64,000 nt of DNA. It comes from Bacillota bacterium. Lineage in GTDB: Bacteria; Bacillota; Clostridia; Acetivibrionales; DSM-1351. Position numbers and translations under genes: made by a program. Where the stretch lies: NCBI GenBank assembly GCA_023439045.1, contig JAEXOY010000018.1, positions 1 through 64,000 on the forward strand, in the 5' to 3' direction. Below, piece after piece: positions 53,801 to 61,991 of the stretch. Numbering within the stretch: position 1 is the stretch's first letter; every line of letters starts with the position of its first letter. The notes below the pieces were generated by a model. It was not told where the DNA came from. It did not search any database and was given only the letters and a program-made list of their open reading frames with translations.

Positions 53801-56800
53801 TGCAACTGGAGCAGTGGTGTATGATGCAAACAAGGATATTCCAGTACGAGAAGGGCAGTACATTATTCTTTATGCATCTGACTCACAAGGAAGAGTAAAA
53901 GGCTACGCCAGCATTCAGGTAATTGCTTCTCACTTGAGAGGAGTGGCTCCATTACTTAAGGTAAAGGGGACTAGCAGTGGTTACAATTATGCTGAGCCGG
54001 TACCTGGTTCCACAATAAATACAACCAAGTTCCATGAGCTTGTGTTGCCAGGAGATGCTACTCAATGGAAGTATGCAGTACAGGACAGCGCTGCTACACT
54101 CATTCTAAAGGACAGCATACTGACTGGCTATACGGCATATACACCTGACAGCGATATAACAGTTCAAGAAGGGCAGCATGTAATATTGGTTGCAACTGAT
54201 AACGCAGGTTATACAAAGGCATATGCTGATATTACAATGGTTTCAAGGAATGTTAGAAATGTTGAGGCAACACTTTCAGGAACTGTATTTACATTGCCAA
54301 CGGGTGAGGGGAATATTAGTTCAGGCGGCCGTACCATATCCATTCAGCTGAACTATGGACAATGGGCTGATGATGTGGTTTCGGATGCTACAAAGAGAAA
54401 TACTCTGTATGATGGACTAACTGCAGCTACTGAGCAAACTCAGTGGGGTAAGGTGGTTGCAGCACTCAAGAATGAAGGCGCTTCCGCTATTGCGCTGAAT
54501 GCACAGAACAATACCCTTACAATTACTTTGAGCGAAGTTAAAACCTATGATATAACAGCAAATCAGACAATAACATTGACTCTTAAGCCAGAGCTGATAA
54601 AGAACGGAACAAAATCAGTAATTAGTAATAATACATTTACTGTAGCAGCAGATGTAATTGCTACACTTGATGGAACCGCAGTTACACAAGGTATGGCAGA
54701 GGGGGACATAGTACAGGGTGGAAGGACATTATCCATAGTGCTTACAAATGGAGAGTTTGCTCTGGACGTTGCTTCTGATAAGGCAAAACGTGATGCTATA
54801 TTTGGAGGTATAAAGGCTACTAATGTACCGGTTCAGTGGTCAAAGGTTACACAGGCACTCATTGATGCTGGTGAAAATGCCATAACTAGAAACTCTAAGT
54901 CAAAGGTTACTATACTACTACCAGCAGTTGCTACCTACGATATTAATATGAATGAAGTATTGAGTGTAACGCTTCCGTACAAGACTACCTCGGGAGAGGC
55001 AATATTAGTAGGAGCTATTAAGGATGTAGTGATACCTGGACAGCTTATAGTATCAGCAAATGCCGCAGCTAATATTTCGGGAACTATAATCGGCTTGACC
55101 TCAGAACAGGACATTGTAACGGGAGGCAAAACCATTATTGTTACTTTATCCGATGGGCAGTGGGCACAGGATATTGATACTGACGTAAATAAGAGAAATG
55201 CTTTATTCTCTGGATTGGTTACATCTACAGAAACTACGCAGTGGGCTAAGGTTGTTACTTTATTAAAGAATGCGGGCCAGGGTGCAATACTCAGGGACAA
55301 CAATACGACCATTACAATAATATTGCCGGCTGTTGCAGGGTACGATATTACGCAGAATCAATACGTAAATCTCAATATTCCTCCTGCATGCATAGTTGGG
55401 GCAAAAGCGTCCCTCATAGCAAATGAAACCATCAAGATTGACAGAATTGCTGGGGCAACGCTTGCAGGTACTGCAGTGGGGACATCAGTGGACGAATCTG
55501 CTATCAGGAACGGTGGTAAGACAATTACAGTGTCTCTAGTTGGAGCAACCTGGGCAGATGCTGTGGTTAGTGATGAAACAGTGAGAAATGCTCTGTTTGA
55601 TGGCTTTACAGCAGATATCGAAAAGGATAAGTGGGCTCTTGTAGTGGCGGCTCTTAAGAACAGCACAAACAATGTTGTAAAAACTGCTACAAACACAATT
55701 ACTATTACGTTGCCAACTGTGATTGATTACGATATAAGTGCAAAACAAACTATTTCGTTGAATATTACACCAGCGGCAGTTGTGGGCAGTTCATATCCGA
55801 TAACAGCCAGCAATACAATGGGTATTAACAGCTTACCTCCAGTATCAGCTAAGGTTCTAGATGTTAGGGCGACATCACGTACTTATAAAGCAGGGGATAG
55901 TATTGAAATCAAGGTGAGATTTGATACTGCCATAGAAGTCATTGGAATACCTACTTTGGCCCTACAGGTTGGTTCAGTTACAAGAACTGCAAACTATACA
56001 ACAGGCTCAGGAATAGATACCTTGACCTTCAGCTATGTTGTACAGCAAAACGATAGTACAGCAAAGCTAGATTATAAGGCAACAAATTCACTTACTTTAT
56101 CGGGCGCTACTATTAGAAATAAGGGTACTACCGTCAATGCAACCTTAACCCTGCCGTCACCGACAAAGACAGGTTCATTGAGCGATACTTCTTTGGTAGT
56201 AGTGGATGGTGTGGCTCCAAAGCTAATTTCTGGCTATCCTAAGGTAGGTACAAAGACGGAAACTACTGCTAACGTAGTATTTAAGCTGGACGAGGACGCA
56301 ACCATATACTATGTTGTGGTACCGGCTAATGCTTCAAATGTAGTTCCAACAGTGAATGAGGTATTAAACCAAGATAGTGTACCTATTATGGGTAGTACAA
56401 TATATGGAATACTCAATACTATAGCTAATACCGAACTGACCAAAACAATTGGCGGACTTACTGCAAATACAGACTATACTATGTATATTGCTGCGATGGA
56501 TATGGTGTACAATCCAATAGCAGCAGTTGCGGTTTTGAACTTCACAACTGCAGATATGACTCCACCTGCAATGGTTGCTGGATACCCAGAAATTAAGTAT
56601 CCTCAGGAGGATAGTAAGATAAGCGTGCGTGTGAAGATGGATGAAAAGGGTAAAGTGTATATTGTAGCACTGCCAGTTGGTTCTCCAGAAATTACTTCTG
56701 ATATGGTCAAGGCTGGTAAGACCTCTACAGGTGCAGCCATTGCGTCGAATATGAAGGCGGCAATAACAATAAATGATACAAATGAGGCGACAATTACACT

Positions 56801-58664
56801 GTCTAGTCTACCGGTATCTACTACATATGATATTTATGTCACATGGGAGGATACTGCGTTAAATATGGCGTCTACCCCAATTAAACTTATAGCAACAACC
56901 TCACAGCTGTCACTCCAAAATGTATCCATCAATCTCGCGAAGGGGCAAATAACCAACACAACTACACAGATGGAATACAGCTTTGATGAATACTCCTGGA
57001 GGCCATGCTCAGAAAATAATACCAGTATTACTTTTGATGATAGCAATGAAATGTTGGCGATATTTGTAAGGGAGGCTATTAACCCAACAAATACAACCCA
57101 GGTTGCGATAGCACTAAGGGCAAGTATTGATGAAGCCACTGCTGTAGTTAATGATATTAGCTATGATATATCAGCAGGCAAGGTTACAAACGCATCAAAT
57201 AAGAACTTGCAGTATAGGTTAAATGGTGGTAACTGGAAAACGCTTAACGCCTCCAGCAGTGAAACTGGGATACAATTTGCACCAGGGCCTTTGGAAATAA
57301 GAATTGCGGTTTCAGAGAAATTACTCGCATCATTGCCTGTAAAGGTGGATACCATAGCAGTGCCGCTACCTGCGCCAGAGCTATTGTATGATGATGAAGA
57401 AAATACAGTATTTGGTCTAAGCAGTGAATATGAGTATAGAGTGGATGGAGGGGCATGGACTGTCGGAGCTAAAGAGGGAATGTTTATCGGAACCAAAAAG
57501 GTAGAAGTCAGAAGGAAGGCAACTAAAGACAAGCTTTCCAGCCTGATTCAAACAATTAACTTTACGGCAGGGACTATAACTGCAAAGGCATCACCTGCTA
57601 CACAAAATACTGGCAACAAGAAAACAGTAACCATTACTTTTGAAGAAAGTACAAACAAAAAGGCAATGACAGCACAAGATGTAAGGAATTATATACTTGT
57701 GGGACAATGGGATACAGCGGGTGTACCAATAGAGTTGCATAATTGGGGTGCAGACTTTACCGTTGCATGGAACACCACAGGAAATGCTCTGGTGTTAACA
57801 TACAATACCATGACGGGTAGCTCAATAGTAATGAATGATGAGGTAAGAATAACAACCGGAGCAGGTATTAAAAATACTGCTGGAACCTCTGCAAGCTATG
57901 AGGCAAAGGGAGTTCTTACAGGAAGCTTCAATACTATACCTGTTATCTCGAGCATTAAAGCATATAACTCTGATGGGAAAATTGGATTTGGAAATGGCGA
58001 CAAGATTATTATTACGTTTGATCAGCCTACTAACCGTTCAACCATCTCAGCAATCAGCATTGATGACTTCTTAGTATTGAGCAACGGACATACATGGGGC
58101 ATTACAACTGACTCAGCTATAACCTGGAATACTGATGGTACGCAGCTCACTATAGTATTTAATGATGTGTCAAAGACTACACTCTTATTGACAGATAAGA
58201 TTACTGTTAGCGAAACTTGGGGTCTGACAGACGCGGCGGAGACTACAGAAGCATGTCGATCAAGCTCGTTTATCAGCGGAAGCTTTACATCCCCTCCAAC
58301 CATGAGCGCAGTAATTGTGAATGGAGGAAATGCAGGTACTAAGAATGTAGGGGACAAACTTGTAATAACCTTTGACCAACCAACAAACAAAAAGGCATTA
58401 AAATCCTATCAGCTAAACAGCTATCTCAAGCTGATTGGTCAAGATGGCAGCACCAAGAGCTGGGGCTCACAGATAGATACCGGTACCACTGATATCTACT
58501 GGAATACAGCAGGTACAGTCCTTACAATAAAGTTAAACAGTATAACAGGTGTTACAATGGCAGCGGGCGACAAATTGGTGCTCAATACCTTGTGGGGACT
58601 AATGGATGAAGATGGCACCACTGCTGCATCAGGGGCAAGCTGTACTATTGGTGGGGGGTACTAA
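47847..58664 (+). CDS. giant SLH-anchored repeat surface protein (3605 residues)
   Basis: An exported protein with no identifiable catalytic domain. In order: a signal peptide to about 31 (DTALAAT); SLH repeats at about 45-205 (FKDVPKDSWYSDEISKAVASGYV, YYPFSNITRLDAAMIVAKVF); a beta-helix-like region at about 212-515 (VTLKNMSISGDLIIAEG); a Big_2 domain at about 515-600; thirteen repeats of about 108 residues at 730-2140 (Y..P.PGS..GTTK ... W..KVQ ... G.DI.V..GQ...L.ATD..GR.KAYA.I); four repeats of about 130 residues at 2143-2660 (GGRTISIQL..GQWA.DV.SD..KRN.L..G); a Ca-binding-like Ig domain; two Fn3-like domains; DUF4073-like units at about 3015-3240; and three repeats of about 120 residues to the end (KIIITFDQPTNR...). 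Probably an S-layer-associated adhesin or scaffold. Confidence 0.9.
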   Translation: MKRIIRKLALLLAVAFIALIPLTSYNDTALAATSTSVSPYKSLIDKWKNYGLLDSSFNMNTLESPVQKIDYIILLNNIMKASGKTDLTFKDVPKDSWYSDEISKAVASGYVENQTGNYYPFSNITRLDAAMIVAKVFKLKLKDQRTTSKIMDATRLSDEQLEAFSACVERGYIKEISTGKYAPTGIIKLIDVITMLDSAMGQIISKAATITTSYKTNVLVNAPNVTLKNMSISGDLIIAEGVGEGNTTLDNVTISGKLIIRGGGPNSITIKNSKVGDSVLVEKSAGNVNVVATGSTSIENTYISSGVSLQEKSLSSVGKGFINVIAQDSLPGEHTATLKGDFNSIKINDDNIIVKLYGSADNVNVTKDVKNTTFSLQSGVVKVITTEASKNSIELAGGIVNSLNVTSSAIANKITISSTSVGAIMLKANTAITAEKSTISAITLDYSSEGSYINVKNDASITTLTVHAPSTITGIGKLVNAIIYANNVKLDLKPTGTYMAIGGATGTPDSNLPNISISASDITLQEGKTHSIGAGIYPSDASISYISSDNSIATVNDKGDITGISAGSTTIHITAQKAGYNGAVASIKVDVTSGNITADGSITVSPDTAETGTKQDFRITYTAGDNMSNGTVVIMLPAGFSTFDGDVASINGATFNPLDASQRPNIQTISFTNLNLERGQSIVVALNNRVVPSGGNYTFTAISDADGTGPKLPTSKGETFIFASNSLRLLVEGANYSIPEYGTVGGTTKVAKLLTVGITGSKKWVVAITDAQLAVPTYNDTLDNNIYSEYTVGSNLTASMGQYLRLAAVDETNRVKGYKDIKLTAAMIRPFTATGLVEGSDYNKPTAGTQAYTSKIDHLDITNVSNSATKWMIKVQNSAPTDVFVDSEFTGATDYTQGADIKVIAGQHIVLAATDASNRIKAFADIPVTTAMVSKAADSLQVDNNYELPEFGSVVNSTKIKTLKAGGFTDINKWLVVILPKDAVIPAADVDISEYQTKYIAGGSSFTAYTQNSDITGATDGSYLLLVGVNESGTKQLVKAYASIPLDTTCIRQADVQEIPAINYSLPEMGTSSGTTMFRDLNFTRPLTGAALSADVTKYMFKVQNEPFAVPQINSMLSGAQNVSAKQNITVTSGQNLILLATDANGKIKAYKVFAINETQIRPADALKMIAPNDYSTPQPGSAIGTTRVVLSEVGIPGWTAGCKWQIKVQNEAFTVPYKGQIITGMTDYTKGSNINVSVGQNLLIVAVNETGGVLAYAIETIGNEQIKQPSATLLKASSAVTGDEIYNYSDPEPGQEGDTTRIASLNTMGVQGATRWAYKISDTELKTVPDYNTTLVGATSYIQGDSIKIKANQHIYLFAVDNTNRIKGYADITVQQAQIRTPSAYSFTVGTNYAVPSAGETEGTTRFTSLSFAGLADNTGLVWKYIVGDNMFNAPAVDSDAAQIGTTKDLTTTTDIAVKSGQYVMLLAVKPDASKGMMVKGYANVYISSSYIRPFAAADLAPASYELTKGTAEGTTKFTKLDLIGIIGATGWMYKVQKDPFTVKPALDLPVTGSNVYSLNNDIAISAGWHLLLLATDQQGRVKAFADITVTKEQIQAPRAHDLTVGVNYTTPEPGSAPGTMKIMLNDVGVEKKDGETVVWKYKSGTTSFKAPLLDESSAGEEYKVYTSNADIPAAIGDFVMVVATINNNIKAFTQITVSSSYIKPLNAPELKEGQNYSVPVPGSKPGTTKINGLKFIGVIGATRWQYKIVDAGKEALIGLDTILTMPTNYADGNDIQVRKNQVVVLAAVDDNGKVKAYKNIVIDNDSYLNPPLATKLTEKLNYGDFKYGAQTGTTSVYTSLAGVNGATAFVAKVVDKNTDVIDRSTISYTTTGAAIDYIKYLDYQLYTSGSDIMLNPGQYVLLVAINTSGQALAYMCEQVKEEDIRPKDATKLLTPQNYSTPVPGSDVGTTKFTELNTLGVDAVKWLVKVQDGELTEIPLINSTATGAVVYDANKDIPVREGQYIILYASDSQGRVKGYASIQVIASHLRGVAPLLKVKGTSSGYNYAEPVPGSTINTTKFHELVLPGDATQWKYAVQDSAATLILKDSILTGYTAYTPDSDITVQEGQHVILVATDNAGYTKAYADITMVSRNVRNVEATLSGTVFTLPTGEGNISSGGRTISIQLNYGQWADDVVSDATKRNTLYDGLTAATEQTQWGKVVAALKNEGASAIALNAQNNTLTITLSEVKTYDITANQTITLTLKPELIKNGTKSVISNNTFTVAADVIATLDGTAVTQGMAEGDIVQGGRTLSIVLTNGEFALDVASDKAKRDAIFGGIKATNVPVQWSKVTQALIDAGENAITRNSKSKVTILLPAVATYDINMNEVLSVTLPYKTTSGEAILVGAIKDVVIPGQLIVSANAAANISGTIIGLTSEQDIVTGGKTIIVTLSDGQWAQDIDTDVNKRNALFSGLVTSTETTQWAKVVTLLKNAGQGAILRDNNTTITIILPAVAGYDITQNQYVNLNIPPACIVGAKASLIANETIKIDRIAGATLAGTAVGTSVDESAIRNGGKTITVSLVGATWADAVVSDETVRNALFDGFTADIEKDKWALVVAALKNSTNNVVKTATNTITITLPTVIDYDISAKQTISLNITPAAVVGSSYPITASNTMGINSLPPVSAKVLDVRATSRTYKAGDSIEIKVRFDTAIEVIGIPTLALQVGSVTRTANYTTGSGIDTLTFSYVVQQNDSTAKLDYKATNSLTLSGATIRNKGTTVNATLTLPSPTKTGSLSDTSLVVVDGVAPKLISGYPKVGTKTETTANVVFKLDEDATIYYVVVPANASNVVPTVNEVLNQDSVPIMGSTIYGILNTIANTELTKTIGGLTANTDYTMYIAAMDMVYNPIAAVAVLNFTTADMTPPAMVAGYPEIKYPQEDSKISVRVKMDEKGKVYIVALPVGSPEITSDMVKAGKTSTGAAIASNMKAAITINDTNEATITLSSLPVSTTYDIYVTWEDTALNMASTPIKLIATTSQLSLQNVSINLAKGQITNTTTQMEYSFDEYSWRPCSENNTSITFDDSNEMLAIFVREAINPTNTTQVAIALRASIDEATAVVNDISYDISAGKVTNASNKNLQYRLNGGNWKTLNASSSETGIQFAPGPLEIRIAVSEKLLASLPVKVDTIAVPLPAPELLYDDEENTVFGLSSEYEYRVDGGAWTVGAKEGMFIGTKKVEVRRKATKDKLSSLIQTINFTAGTITAKASPATQNTGNKKTVTITFEESTNKKAMTAQDVRNYILVGQWDTAGVPIELHNWGADFTVAWNTTGNALVLTYNTMTGSSIVMNDEVRITTGAGIKNTAGTSASYEAKGVLTGSFNTIPVISSIKAYNSDGKIGFGNGDKIIITFDQPTNRSTISAISIDDFLVLSNGHTWGITTDSAITWNTDGTQLTIVFNDVSKTTLLLTDKITVSETWGLTDAAETTEACRSSSFISGSFTSPPTMSAVIVNGGNAGTKNVGDKLVITFDQPTNKKALKSYQLNSYLKLIGQDGSTKSWGSQIDTGTTDIYWNTAGTVLTIKLNSITGVTMAAGDKLVLNTLWGLMDEDGTTAASGASCTIGGGY
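50035..54275 (+). repeat. 13 coding repeats, family A (about 325 bp each)
   Basis: Thirteen diverged units encode NYSxPxPGSxxGTTK-type openings (NYSIPEYGTVGGTTK, DYSTPQPGSAIGTTR, NYSVPVPGSKPGTTK, NYSTPVPGSDVGTTK) and end with RxKAYADI..... They have diverged well at the DNA level, indicating old duplications. Confidence 0.85.
54276..55830 (+). repeat. 4 coding repeats, family B (about 390 bp each)
   Basis: Each unit has an LxGTxV opening, a GGRT/GGKT(I/L)xVxL strand, W(A)xDxxSDxxKRNALF, a QWxKVVxALKN helix and a YDIxxNQ strand. They are distinct from family A. Confidence 0.85.
57570..58660 (+). repeat. 3 C-terminal coding repeats (about 365 bp each)
   Basis: Units share KxVxITFxxxTN(K/R) near the start, W.......WNT(T/D/A)G..L.I.(F/L/Y)N near the middle and a closing GSF or glycine-rich end. 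They terminate the protein. Confidence 0.8.
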
Positions 58665-58700
58665 ATTAATAGTACTATTCATATATAAGCTCATATAAAA

Positions 58701-58743
58701 AAAGCAACCCATTTACTCAACTACTAGTAAAATGGGTTGCTTT
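58701..58743. terminator. bidirectional terminator
   Basis: A 14-bp perfect stem, AAAGCAACCCATTT (58701-58714) with AAATGGGTTGCTTT (58730-58743), with A- and T-rich flanks, sits between the convergent giant gene and the DeoR-type gene. Confidence 0.92.
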
Positions 58744-58805
58744 ATATTTTATATAATATTATAGTTTAATTATAGAATGTATTTAATAATATATCCTATA
58801 TTAGG

Positions 58806-59585
58806 CTAGTCAGCAACTATTATCTCTATTCCCCCTACCTCAAATTCCTTGCGAGTTGCAACACTTAATCCGCTATCGGTGATAATTGTGTCTACTTGAC
58901 TCAGGTTGGCGAACTTGGCAAAGGAATTTTTGCCGAATTTGCTACTATCTGATAAAACGATAACTTTATTAGCAGCCGCTATCATAGCTTTCTTCATTTC
59001 AGCCTGATTTACATCAGGAGTAGAAATACCTTTTGAAGATATAGCATTAGATCCTATAAAGGCCTTATCCACAGAAATCTCTGATATTATCTTAAGTCCC
59101 CAAAAGCCTACTGTACAATGAAATTGCTTTCTTACCATACCACCTAGAAGTATTATGCTTATGCCCTCGTAGTCCTCTAATAGCCGGGCTATATTTATAT
59201 CATTGACAACAACAGTAATGTTACTTTTTCTATTTAACCTTTTTGCCAGCTCCATTGTAGTTGTGCCGGTATCTATAATGATGGTGTCTCCGTCGTCAAT
59301 TAGATCAATTGCTGCTTCTGCAATTTTATTCTTTTCGGCTAGATGATAACCTTCCTTTTGTGGAGTGTCTAATTCAAAACCTGTCTTTGATTTTGCCATT
59401 GCACCGCCATGTGTTCGCCTAAGCAAGTTAGAATTTTCCAACTCTCGCAAATCATTTCTAATGGTCGCACTTGAAACCTTAAAGTAGTCGCATAATTGTG
59501 CAACAGTAACTTTATCGCTATTATTAATAAGTTCTACTATTTGTTGTTTTCGCTCCTCAGCAAATAAAAGTTCTTTTGATCTCAA
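58806..59585 (-). CDS. DeoR family transcriptional regulator
   Basis: A 259-residue regulator with an N-terminal winged helix (ERKQQIVELINNSDKVTVAQLCDYFKVSSATIRNDLRELENSNLLRRTHGGA) and a DeoR sensor domain that binds sugar phosphates (IIIDTGTTTMELAKRL, IILLGGMVRKQFHCTVG, KAFIGSNAIS, VLSDSSKFGK). AGGAGG lies upstream on the minus strand. It is divergent from the dehydrogenase/kinase operon and is its probable repressor. The inducer is likely a phosphorylated sugar made by the FGGY kinase (inference). Confidence 0.94.
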   Translation of the reverse strand: MRSKELLFAEERKQQIVELINNSDKVTVAQLCDYFKVSSATIRNDLRELENSNLLRRTHGGAMAKSKTGFELDTPQKEGYHLAEKNKIAEAAIDLIDDGDTIIIDTGTTTMELAKRLNRKSNITVVVNDINIARLLEDYEGISIILLGGMVRKQFHCTVGFWGLKIISEISVDKAFIGSNAISSKGISTPDVNQAEMKKAMIAAANKVIVLSDSSKFGKNSFAKFANLSQVDTIITDSGLSVATRKEFEVGGIEIIVAD

Positions 59586-59618
59586 AGTTTTCCTCCTGTT
59601 TTATGCCATTTTAATATT

Positions 59619-59647
59619 AGTATAGAGTATTTATTTATCAAAGTCAA
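59619..59647 (-). promoter_or_regulatory. sigma-A promoter of the DeoR-type gene
   Basis: On the minus strand, TTGACT (59642-59647), a 17-bp spacer and TATACT (59619-59624) are near consensus; the start is about 59612. Confidence 0.75.
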
Positions 59648-59777
59648 TGTGAAATGTTAGCATTTATTATTATATATTACTATATATTATTGGTTAGTTA
59701 GTAAACATAACTGGCTTTTTTATGGAAAAGTTACAAAAAAAGGATTACATATTAACATATTTTTGTAATATTACATA

Positions 59778-59847
59778 ATTGTTTATTGACATATAGTAAT
59801 ATCGATAGTAAAATAATAACATAAAATAATAAATAGTAATAAACAAT
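59778..59847 (+). promoter_or_regulatory. promoter of the sugar operon bracketed by an inverted repeat
   Basis: TTGACA (59786-59791), 17 bp and TAAAAT (59809-59814) form a strong promoter. A perfect 10-bp inverted repeat, ATTGTTTATT (59778-59787) and AATAAACAAT (59838-59847), flanks it 60 bp centre to centre, one arm overlapping the -35 and the other just downstream of the start. This is a plausible looped DeoR operator. Confidence 0.6.
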
Positions 59848-59866
59848 AAAGGGGATTGTTGTTATA

Positions 59867-60883
59867 ATGAAAAATTACGTTGGGGTTTGCCTAATTGGTG
59901 CTGGGAGAGCAGGAATGATTCATGCTCTAAACTTCAAATCAAGGGTTCCAAATTCAAAAATAGTAGCAGTTTGTGACCCGTTTAAAGAAGCGGCATTAAA
60001 TGCTTGTAAAGAGCTTGAAATATCAAAATACTATTTATCATACCAAGATGCACTCAATGACGACGAGATTGACGCTGTAGTAGTAGTAGCTCCAACTGTT
60101 TACCATAGAGAGATAGTTTTAGCTGCTGCAAAGGCTGGAAAGCACGTTTTATGTGAAAAGCCAATGGCAATGGACGAGTTTGAATGTGATGATATGATTA
60201 AGGCGTGTGATGAAAATAAGGTTAAGCTTCAGATTGCATTTATGAGAAGATTTGATGAAAGCTTTGTACAAGCCAAAGAGGTAATCGAAAGCGGAGATAT
60301 TGGGAATGTTGTAATGGTTAGATCTAATACTAGAGGACCAAGTATACCTCAAAAGTGGATGTATGATATAGATAAAAGCAATGGCCCACTAGCTGAAGTG
60401 AACAGTCATGATATTGATACCCTAAGATGGTTTACTCAAAGTGAATTTAAGTCTGTTTATGCAATTGGGGGAAATTATAGGTCGCCAGAAGCATTGGTAG
60501 AATACCCAAACTTTTATGACAATGTAATTATGAACGCTCAATTTTATAATGGCATGCAGGGCTCTATTGACGGAGCGCAAGGTTGTGCATATGGCTACGA
60601 TGCAAGGGTTGAAATACTTGGGACAAAGGGAATAATTTTCTTGGGTCAGGTACATGAAAGAACAATAATAACCTGCAACAAGGATAAAGGAATGGTTAGA
60701 CCCATTATGAATAGCTGGAAACACCTTTTTAGAGACGCTTACCTAGCTGAGGACGTTCACTTTATAGAGTGTATTCTTGAAGATAAGCAGCCAAGAGTAA
60801 CAGGACATGATGGCAAAATGGCGGTAAGGGTCGTTAAGGCTGGGAATACATCTATCAAAGAAAAGAGGATAGTTGAGCTATAA
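59867..60883 (+). CDS. Gfo/Idh/MocA dehydrogenase (inositol 2-dehydrogenase-like)
   Basis: An NAD(P)-dependent sugar or cyclitol dehydrogenase of 338 residues. The Rossmann fold shows VCLIGAGRAGMIHALNFKSRVPNSKIVAVCDP, and the family motif is HVLCEKPMAMDEFE. The substrate-domain block FMRRFDESFVQAKEVIESGDIGNVVMVRSNTRGP resembles inositol 2-dehydrogenases (IolG type), with GPLAEVNSHDIDTLRWF holding the catalytic His/Asp. It is the first gene of the DeoR-divergent operon, so the substrate is probably a polyol or rare sugar. Confidence 0.93.
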   Translation: MKNYVGVCLIGAGRAGMIHALNFKSRVPNSKIVAVCDPFKEAALNACKELEISKYYLSYQDALNDDEIDAVVVVAPTVYHREIVLAAAKAGKHVLCEKPMAMDEFECDDMIKACDENKVKLQIAFMRRFDESFVQAKEVIESGDIGNVVMVRSNTRGPSIPQKWMYDIDKSNGPLAEVNSHDIDTLRWFTQSEFKSVYAIGGNYRSPEALVEYPNFYDNVIMNAQFYNGMQGSIDGAQGCAYGYDARVEILGTKGIIFLGQVHERTIITCNKDKGMVRPIMNSWKHLFRDAYLAEDVHFIECILEDKQPRVTGHDGKMAVRVVKAGNTSIKEKRIVEL

Positions 60884-60933
60884 CAATCTATAGAGCTATT
60901 ATAAATTAATAGTTAACGAATGGGGGAATAAAT

Positions 60934-61977
60934 GTGAAAGCAGCGTTTTTGTACGGACCTAAGGATATAAGGATAAAAGAAGTTGACATTCCTACTATAG
61001 GTGATAATGATGTTCTACTAAAGGTTAAAAGTGCAGCAATATGTGGAACAGATATTAGAATGATAAATAACGGCTATAAGGGTATTAGTGAAGAAGCTCC
61101 AAGAATACTCGGGCATGAAATTAGTGGCACTATTGAGAAGATTGGAAAAAACGTTCAAAAATATAAGCCTGGAATGAGAGTAGCTGTAGGTCCTAATATG
61201 GGTTGTGGAATATGTGATCAGTGTGTTAGTGGCAATACTCACTTGTGTGCTGACTATAATGCACTTGGTATAAACCTAGATGGTGGTTTTGCTGAATATG
61301 TAAAAATTCCCGAAGCAGCAGTAAGGCAGGGTAACATTGTAGAACTAGGGGAGAGTGTTTCTTTTGATGAAGCAGCCTTGAATGAACCGCTATCATGTGT
61401 TTATAATGGCTTTCAACAAGTCGACATAAAGCCTGGGGATTTTGTACTTATAATTGGAACTGGACCAATAGGCATAATGCATGCAAAACTTGCGAAAATG
61501 GCCGGCGCATCAAAGGTTATGATTAATGATATTTCAAAGGAACGTCTAGAGGTTTGTAAAATGATAGATAGTTCTTTTATAACTCTTGAAAGTGAAAATT
61601 TAAAAGCAAAAATTATGGAAGAAACATCTAATAGGGGATTGGACGTATGTATTACTGCATGTCCATCACCACAAGCACAGGCAGATTCTCTGGAGCTCAT
61701 GGCGACAAATGGAAGGATTAACTTCTTTGGTGGATTGCCAGCTGGTAAAGAATTAGTAAATATAAATACCAACATGGTTCACTATAAACAGCTTATACTT
61801 ACAGGAAGTGCGAGAGCAAGCCTCTCACAGTTTAGACAAACTCTAGAGTTTATATCTTGCGGAGTATTAAATGTAAAAGATTTAATCTCTCAAAGGTTTA
61901 CCTTAGATAATATACAAGATGCAGTTCAATTAGCAACCTCCGCTAAGGGGTTAAAAAATATAATATATTTTGACTAA
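60934..61977 (+). CDS. zinc-dependent alcohol (polyol) dehydrogenase
   Basis: A medium-chain dehydrogenase of 347 residues, GTG start after GGGGG. The catalytic zinc site is seen in AAICGTDIRM and LGHEISGTI; the structural zinc Cys cluster in GCGICDQCVSGNTHLC is complete. The NAD-binding fold is VLIIGTGPIGIMHAKLAKMAG. It resembles sorbitol/threonine-type dehydrogenases. It lies 50 bp after the Gfo/Idh gene and 14 bp before the kinase. Confidence 0.93.
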   Translation: MKAAFLYGPKDIRIKEVDIPTIGDNDVLLKVKSAAICGTDIRMINNGYKGISEEAPRILGHEISGTIEKIGKNVQKYKPGMRVAVGPNMGCGICDQCVSGNTHLCADYNALGINLDGGFAEYVKIPEAAVRQGNIVELGESVSFDEAALNEPLSCVYNGFQQVDIKPGDFVLIIGTGPIGIMHAKLAKMAGASKVMINDISKERLEVCKMIDSSFITLESENLKAKIMEETSNRGLDVCITACPSPQAQADSLELMATNGRINFFGGLPAGKELVNINTNMVHYKQLILTGSARASLSQFRQTLEFISCGVLNVKDLISQRFTLDNIQDAVQLATSAKGLKNIIYFD

Positions 61978-61991
61978 ACGGGGGTAGGGGA

